Below, piece by piece: positions 59,089 through 64,000 of a DNA stretch of 64,000 nt (within the stretch, counting starts at the first letter, position 1; every line of letters starts with the position of its first letter). The stretch lies in the NCBI RefSeq assembly GCF_017741815.1, contig NZ_JAGHMF010000036.1:124001-188000 (forward strand), in the 5' to 3' direction. A program made the translations under genes and the position numbers. The DNA comes from Rhizobium sp. 16-488-2b. GTDB taxonomy: Bacteria; Pseudomonadota; Alphaproteobacteria; Rhizobiales; Rhizobiaceae. The notes beneath the pieces were generated by a model that saw nothing but the letters and a program-made list of their open reading frames with translations, had not been told where the DNA came from and searched no databases.

Positions 59089-59274
59089 ATCCCCGACACA
59101 GAGAATTGCGCTCGTCGCAAAGCATGTGAATTCCGATGACTTCGCCACACCGCTTGTTGCAATATCGATAAAAGAAGGTCTTGATGCCGTAGGCCAACTC
59201 CCGCTGCGGCATCGTCGCCCGCAAGATCGCATTCCAGTCGTCGTAACCATCCGTTTCCAGCGTTGGAGCCAAGC

Positions 59275-60276
59275 ATGACCGCAATGCCATCGCAAGCTGG
59301 TGAGACGACCGCAGCCCCACGAAAGTGGCTGCCTGTCGTTCCCGCGTCTGCCTTCGGCATTGTGCTCGGCATCGCAGGCCTTGCCAACGCCTGGCGGGCA
59401 GCGGTCGGTCACTTCGGGCTTCCCACCACTGTCGGGGATGGCATTGCACTTCTCGCGCTTGCCGTCTGGCTCGTGCTCGTTTGTCTCTATGGATTGAAGT
59501 GGATCCTCTTCGCGGAGGAAGCGCGCAAGGAGATCGTGCATCCCGTGCAGTGCTGCTTCATCGGCCTCATCGGCGTCGCCACCATGCTTTGCGCAGCGAT
59601 GGTCGCGCCGTTTTCCGGCGCGCTGGCGCTGGCATTCTATTGGATAGGCCTGCTCTGGACGCTCGCCTTCGCGATATGGCGGACCGGTGCCCTGTGGCAG
59701 GGCGGACGCGATCAGACCACGACGACGCCTGTCCTCTATCTCCCGACGGTTGCCGGATGCTATGTCGCGGCAATCGTCGGCGCAGCGCTCGGCTATTCCG
59801 ATCTGGCGCAACTGGCGTTCGGCGCAGGCTTCTTCTCGTGGCTGGCGATGGAATCTGTCATCTTGAACCGGCTCTTGAATGCAACGGAACTGGCAGAACC
59901 CCTGCGGCCGACGATCGGCATCCAGCTCGCACCGCCAGCAGTCGGCGCCGCCGCCTATCTGAGCGTGACGAACGGAGCGCCGGATCTGCTGGCCCATGCC
60001 ATGGTGGGCTACGCCGTGCTGCAGCTGCTTCTGGCGCTTCGCCTTCTTCCATGGGTCATGAAGCAACCATTCGCGGCGTCCTATTGGGCCTTTTCCTTCG
60101 GTCTGACCGCGCTCACCGCCGATCTGATCCGCATGGTCGCCCGAGGCGAACAGGGCATCCTGTCGATGCTCGCCATGCCGTTGCTCTGGCTGGTGACCGC
60201 AGCAATCGCCCTGTTGGCGGCGGGAACGATCTTGCTCCTTTTTCGAGGGAAGCTGTTCCCGCTCGCCCGAGCCTGA
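59275..60276 (+). CDS. TehA/SLAC1 family transporter
   Basis: This 333-residue membrane protein has about ten spans in the TDT/SLAC1 pattern: WLPVVPASAFGIVLGIAGLA at the first, IALLALAVWLVLVCLYGLKW next, and PVQCCFIGLIGVATMLCAAM among the later ones. An aromatic-rich SYWAFSFGLTALTADLIRMV segment fits the C-terminal half of TehA proteins. GGAGCC precedes the ATG. Members are anion or dicarboxylate channels, and in Escherichia coli TehA gives tellurite resistance when overproduced. It follows the LysR gene by 186 bases. Confidence 0.85.
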   Translation: MTAMPSQAGETTAAPRKWLPVVPASAFGIVLGIAGLANAWRAAVGHFGLPTTVGDGIALLALAVWLVLVCLYGLKWILFAEEARKEIVHPVQCCFIGLIGVATMLCAAMVAPFSGALALAFYWIGLLWTLAFAIWRTGALWQGGRDQTTTTPVLYLPTVAGCYVAAIVGAALGYSDLAQLAFGAGFFSWLAMESVILNRLLNATELAEPLRPTIGIQLAPPAVGAAAYLSVTNGAPDLLAHAMVGYAVLQLLLALRLLPWVMKQPFAASYWAFSFGLTALTADLIRMVARGEQGILSMLAMPLLWLVTAAIALLAAGTILLLFRGKLFPLARA

Positions 60277-60283
60277 CGCTCTT

Positions 60284-61369
60284 CTAAGCGCGCATGCGCC
60301 CTCCCTCGGCATCGAAGAACAGCCGCTGGCTGGACGACAGATCGAGCGCGATCACCGCGCCGGGCTCGATGTCGGGCCCTGCCCTCTGCTCGACGACGAG
60401 GTTCTGCCCGTCTTCGAGCGCGCAGTAGATGTATCGCGTGCCGCCAAGATATTCGAAGAACTCGACGCGCGCGGCGATCGACCGATCGCCGGCCTCGCCG
60501 ATCACGATATGCTCCGGCCGAATGCCGATCATGAACTCCGCTCCGCGCTGAAGGCTCGCCGGCAATCCCTGATCCTCGAAGCTCTTAGCCGCGATGTCGA
60601 AGCGACCATTGCCCTGAGCGACCGCCTTCAGGAAGTTCATCCGGGGCGAGCCGATGAAGCCGGCGACGAACATGTTGGACGGGTTTTCGTAGATCTCGCG
60701 TGGCGATCCCGATTGCTCGACCCGTCCGTTTCGAAGCACGACGATCTGGTCGGCCAGCGTCATCGCCTCGGTCTGATCATGCGTCACATAGATCATCGTG
60801 TTGCCGAGCTCGCGATGGAGCCTGGCGATCTCGATACGCATGGAGACGCGCAGCTCCGCGTCGAGGTTCGACAGCGGCTCGTCGAACAGGAAGACATCGG
60901 GCTCGCGAACGATCGCGCGGCCGATGGCCACGCGCTGCCGCTGGCCGCCGGAGAGCTGGCCGGGACGTCGGTCGAGAAGATGGTCGATCTTCAGGATGCC
61001 GGCCGCCTCGTCCACGCGGCGCTTGATTTCCGCCGCGTCTGTCTTTGCCATCTTCAAGCCGAATGCGAGGTTTTCGCGCACCGACATATGCGGATAGAGC
61101 GCGTAGGACTGGAAGACCATGGCAATGCCGCGATCGGAGGGGTCGAGATCGGTGACATCCCGCCCCTTGATGCTGATCTCGCCATCGGTCACCTCCTCCA
61201 GGCCGGCGATCATCCTGAGCAGGGTCGATTTTCCGCAGCCGGAGGGGCCGACGAAAACGACGAAATCCCCCTCCTTGATGTCGAGATCGATGCCGTGCAC
61301 GACAGGCAGGCTGCCGTAGGATTTTCGCACGTCCTTGAGCGAGACGCTCGCTGTTTCCATCGAGACCAT
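60284..61369 (-). CDS. Sugar ABC transporter ATP-binding protein (UgpC/MalK type)
   Basis: This 361-residue CUT1 ATPase has Walker A GPSGCGKSTLLRMIAGLE, MVFQSYALYPHMSVRENLAF, signature LSGGQRQRVAIGRAIV, Walker B VFLFDEPLSNLDAELR and a C-terminal TOBE region. The ATG at 61369, with GGAAG seven bases away, is preferred to the ATG at 61360. It follows the GH127 gene by four bases on the same strand and so belongs to the arabinoside import operon that runs out of the window. Confidence 0.92.
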   Translation of the reverse strand: MVSMETASVSLKDVRKSYGSLPVVHGIDLDIKEGDFVVFVGPSGCGKSTLLRMIAGLEEVTDGEISIKGRDVTDLDPSDRGIAMVFQSYALYPHMSVRENLAFGLKMAKTDAAEIKRRVDEAAGILKIDHLLDRRPGQLSGGQRQRVAIGRAIVREPDVFLFDEPLSNLDAELRVSMRIEIARLHRELGNTMIYVTHDQTEAMTLADQIVVLRNGRVEQSGSPREIYENPSNMFVAGFIGSPRMNFLKAVAQGNGRFDIAAKSFEDQGLPASLQRGAEFMIGIRPEHIVIGEAGDRSIAARVEFFEYLGGTRYIYCALEDGQNLVVEQRAGPDIEPGAVIALDLSSSQRLFFDAEGGRMRA

Positions 61370-61373
61370 CGGC

Positions 61374-63305
61374 CTACTTCCCGGTCTGGAGCCAGACCAG
61401 CATGGCGCCCGGCTCGCGATTGTCCCAGAGATGATAGGGCACGAGCGTGACGGTCGCCGGCACCTGCTCGGCCGGACGGGTGCGATAGAGCGAACCGTTC
61501 CAGCCGCTCGCGTCTTCCCTGGAAACGTCGAGCTCGACGGCTACCGCACCGTTCAGCCCTTCGATCGTCTTCGTCCGGTGACCGGCGAGCTTCTGCGGGA
61601 CGACAAAGGCGTTGAGATCGTGGCCGTTGTCGGTTTCCTCGACGCAGTAGATCAGCGGGCCGCGGGCGAGCGCGACGCGGCCGACGTCCTGGCGGACCTT
61701 CGGCGAGGCGTATTGCGGGCGAAGCTCCAGCGGAAGATCGAGCGCGATGACATCGCCCTTCTTCCAAGCGCGATTGAGCCGCGCATAGCCGTCGATCACC
61801 GACGAGGCCAGATCGACCGTCTCGCCGTTCACCTTCAGCGAGGCGCCCTCGGCCCATTCGGGAATGCGCAGCGCGAGGCCGAACTCGGCCGTGCCCCCGA
61901 CATCAACATCGACATCGACGTCGATGCGGATATCGCCATTCCATGGATAATCGGTGTGCTGCGTCAGCTTGACGTTGGCGCCCTTGAGCTTCGCCTTGAC
62001 GCTGCTCTCACCATAGAGATGAACGGCGATCTCGTTGTCGGCAGCCGCATACATGTAGGAGCCGACGGAGGCAACGAGGCGGGCGATGTTCGGCGGGCAG
62101 CAGGGGCAACGGTGCCAGACCCAGCGGTGGTGCTTGCCGGTACTTTCGAGCGGGTTGTCGTAGAAGAAGGTCTTGCCGTCGAGCGCAAGGCCGGTCAGCG
62201 CGCCGTTATAGAGCGCCTGTTCCATGACGTCAGCGTAGCGGCGGTTCGGGCCTCGGCCAAGCATGCGGCTTGCCCAGAATACAAGGCCGACGGAGGCGCA
62301 TGTTTCGGCATAGGCGGTGTCGTTGGGCAGGTCGTAGTAATCGGTGAAGCCCTCGTTGATCGCCGCCGGGCCGATACCGCCGGTGACATACATCTGCTTG
62401 ACCGTGAGGTCGTCCCACAGCGTCTCCAGCGCATTGGTCAGCGTATCGTCATGGTATTCGGTGGCGATGTCGGCCATGCCGGAATACTGGTACATGGCAC
62501 GCACGGCGTGGCCGACGACCTTCTCCTGCTCGCGCACGGCTTCATGCGCCTGGCTGTATTCGTAGGTCTTGTGCACATAGTCTTTCGGATCGCGGCCGCC
62601 GCGGATGGCTTCGGCGGTGAAGAAGTGGGGCTCTTTGCCGCGCTCGTCGATGAAGAACTTGGAGAGGTCGAGGTATTTCTGCTCGCCCGTGACGCGCGCC
62701 ATCTTCACCAGCGCGAGCTCCACTTCCTGGTGGCCGCAATAGCCGGGTATCTGGCCTTCGCCATGGCCGAAGACCGTGATCATGTGGTCGGCATAGCGGC
62801 ACATGATGTCGAGCAGCTTGCGCTTGCCGGTTGCCTGGTAATAGGCGACGGCGGCTTCCATGAGATGGCCGGCGCAATAGAGCTCGTGATGGTCGCGCAG
62901 GTTTGTCCAGCGCTTGCCGGGCTGCACGCGCTGGAACCAGGCATTCACATAGCCGTCCTCCTGCTGCAGCTTTTCATACATGTCGATGATGGCGTCGGCA
63001 CGCGCCTCAAGCTCGGCATTCGGCTTGCGGTAGAGCGAGTAAGCGATGGTTTCGATCGACTTGCCGAGATCGGAATCCCAGAACATCTGCGTCGAGCCGG
63101 TCCACTTCTCGTCGATCGGGATGACGACGCCGGGGCTCGGCTGGTTCACGTCGATCGCCTGGATCATGCCGGCCTTTTCGCAGCGATCGAGCAGGATCGC
63201 CGCCGTGGAATCGCACACCGCATCCTGCCACTTGCCCCAGAAGCCGTTGAGCTCGACATCGGGAACGGCGACCGGGCGGAACTGGCTCTTGTTTTCGGTA
63301 GTCAT
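61374..63305 (-). CDS. Beta-L-arabinofuranosidase, GH127
   Basis: This 643-residue protein is of GH127 (HypBA1-like). It has LNGFWGKWQDAVCDSTAAIL near the start, RWTNLRDHHELYCAGHLMEA, and the catalytic cysteine cluster HRCPCCPPNIARLVASVGSY with the zinc-binding and nucleophile cysteines. Such enzymes release L-arabinose from beta-arabinofuranosides of plant cell-wall proteins. No signal peptide is seen, so it acts on an imported substrate. GGAGAATTTGAAAC precedes the ATG. It lies 20 bases after the ABC permease and four before the ATPase gene. Confidence 0.93.
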   Translation of the reverse strand: MTTENKSQFRPVAVPDVELNGFWGKWQDAVCDSTAAILLDRCEKAGMIQAIDVNQPSPGVVIPIDEKWTGSTQMFWDSDLGKSIETIAYSLYRKPNAELEARADAIIDMYEKLQQEDGYVNAWFQRVQPGKRWTNLRDHHELYCAGHLMEAAVAYYQATGKRKLLDIMCRYADHMITVFGHGEGQIPGYCGHQEVELALVKMARVTGEQKYLDLSKFFIDERGKEPHFFTAEAIRGGRDPKDYVHKTYEYSQAHEAVREQEKVVGHAVRAMYQYSGMADIATEYHDDTLTNALETLWDDLTVKQMYVTGGIGPAAINEGFTDYYDLPNDTAYAETCASVGLVFWASRMLGRGPNRRYADVMEQALYNGALTGLALDGKTFFYDNPLESTGKHHRWVWHRCPCCPPNIARLVASVGSYMYAAADNEIAVHLYGESSVKAKLKGANVKLTQHTDYPWNGDIRIDVDVDVDVGGTAEFGLALRIPEWAEGASLKVNGETVDLASSVIDGYARLNRAWKKGDVIALDLPLELRPQYASPKVRQDVGRVALARGPLIYCVEETDNGHDLNAFVVPQKLAGHRTKTIEGLNGAVAVELDVSREDASGWNGSLYRTRPAEQVPATVTLVPYHLWDNREPGAMLVWLQTGK

Positions 63306-63325
63306 GTTTCAAATTCTCCTTTGAA

Positions 63326-64000
63326 TTACTTGACGGCGCCGGCCATCAGGCCGCGCATGTAGAAGCGTTGCAAAAGCAGGAAGACGAGCAGGCAGGGGAT
63401 GACCATGACGACGACGCCGGCTTGCACCGCACCCCAATCGATGGCGCCCATTCTGGATGAGCGCACCGCGGTCATCAGCACCGGCAGCGTGAATTTCTCG
63501 TTGCTGGACAAAAGCACGAGTGCCGCGAAGAACTCGTTCCAGGCATTGAGGAAGGCGAAGATCGCGACGGTGACGACACCCGGCAGCACCAGCGGAAACA
63601 GCACGCGGGCGAGAAGACCGAGATCGCGCGCGCCATCGATGCGAGCGGCTTCCTCGATCTCCTTGGGTACCGCGTCGAACGCATTGCGCATCATGAAGAC
63701 GGAAAAGGGTAGCTGCAGCGTGACGTAGACGAGCGTCAGCCCGAACAGCGAATTGTTCAGCCCCAGCCGCGAGAGAATGATGAAAAGCGGCGTCAGGATC
63801 GACTGGAACGGGATCATCAAGGTGGCGATGATCAGGATGAACAGCACGTTCTTGAACGGGAACCGGTAACGCGAGAAGCCGTAGCCCGCGAGCAGGCTGA
63901 TCGCCACCGTGAGCACCACCGTCGCGACCGAGACGATCAGCGAGTTCAGCATATGATGCCAGATGCCGGCGCCAAACGTATCGAGTGTTCGGTAGGCATC
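63326..64000 (-). CDS. Sugar ABC transporter permease (MalG type), partial at window edge
   Basis: The 224 residues present run without a stop to base 64000, so the start lies beyond the window. The internal ATG at 63952 is not the true start: the frame reads WHHMLNSLIVSVATVVLTVA, a MalG-type N-terminal half. An EAA loop follows (EIEEAARIDGARDLGLLARV), and the protein ends YMRGLMAGAVK. It is the downstream part of an importer whose other subunits lie outside the window, and it leads into GH127 and the ATPase gene. Confidence 0.9.
   Translation of the reverse strand, partial: DAYRTLDTFGAGIWHHMLNSLIVSVATVVLTVAISLLAGYGFSRYRFPFKNVLFILIIATLMIPFQSILTPLFIILSRLGLNNSLFGLTLVYVTLQLPFSVFMMRNAFDAVPKEIEEAARIDGARDLGLLARVLFPLVLPGVVTVAIFAFLNAWNEFFAALVLLSSNEKFTLPVLMTAVRSSRMGAIDWGAVQAGVVVMVIPCLLVFLLLQRFYMRGLMAGAVK

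Noticed and set aside
59069-59449. Leftward 126-codon frame between the LysR and TehA genes, with a Cys-rich end that might be a gene remnant
   Set aside because: It overlaps both flanking genes, has no ribosome binding site and cannot be matched to a family by eye. A protein search of the segment would settle it.
61335-63362. 675-codon open frame opposite GH127
   Set aside because: It is antisense to a clear glycoside hydrolase gene with an intact active-site motif.

Overview
The window is about 64 kb of GC-rich DNA with a compact, mostly operonic layout. The gene content points to a Rhizobium/Agrobacterium-type alphaproteobacterium (Rhizobiaceae). The evidence is several sugar and polar amino-acid ABC importers, a ROK/ThuA/Gfo-Idh sugar locus, a thiMED salvage operon behind a TPP riboswitch, putA with a divergent Lrp-type putR, a CtrA-type TTAA-N7-TTAAC box, and many LysR/Lrp/GntR/RpiR regulators. 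There is no ribosomal, replication or tRNA gene, and no insertion sequence, phage or CRISPR. It reads like a metabolic stretch of a chromosome or chromid; this placement is inference.

Layout. 0.2-2.3 kb: a small CSYC-ended protein divergent from a TetR regulator, plus hypothetical genes. 2.5-5.6 kb: an amidase / TIM-barrel isomerase / HpcH aldolase operon. 6.8-13.1 kb: a ROK regulator with a Gfo/Idh dehydrogenase and ThuA, divergent from a sugar ABC importer that has no ATPase gene beside it. 13.2-16.3 kb: TPP riboswitch-thiM-thiE-thiD-SDR, with four-base ATGA overlaps at all three junctions. 16.4-20.7 kb: putR/putA. 20.7-27.6 kb: a flavin reductase and LLM monooxygenase pair with LysR and GntR regulators, divergent from a complete polar amino-acid-type ABC importer. 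27.8-29.6 kb: an FtsI/PBP3-type transpeptidase behind a CtrA-type box. 29.6-40.6 kb: a dienelactone hydrolase, then a long leftward operon (RidA, RpiR, SDR, GH20 hexosaminidase, M81 peptidase, MFS), divergent from a rightward operon (SnoaL-like protein, second M81 peptidase, D-threonine-aldolase-like enzyme). 41.0-47.2 kb: a five-gene Gfo/Idh plus ABC importer operon divergent from an Lrp regulator. 47.3-60.3 kb: MFS/DoxX, a YtcJ amidohydrolase, XapX, a cysteine hydrolase, a ring-cleaving dioxygenase, quinone reductase, DJ-1/PfpI, an aldehyde dehydrogenase, two LysR regulators and a TehA/SLAC1 channel, which looks like an electrophile/quinone-stress set. 60.3-64 kb: the end of an ABC/GH127 arabinofuranoside locus, cut by the window edge.

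The best candidate for an undescribed system is the 30.6-46.4 kb block. Two M81 peptidases, a cytoplasmic GH20, RidA and a D-amino-acid-type aldolase surround an RpiR regulator. An 18-base AT-rich element beside the ridA start recurs twice upstream of the Gfo/Idh-ABC operon, suggesting that the importer and the degradative genes form one regulon. The second candidate is the SDR gene that is translationally coupled to thiD under the TPP riboswitch. All coordinates and motifs were read by eye; family names rest on recognised motifs, not database searches.
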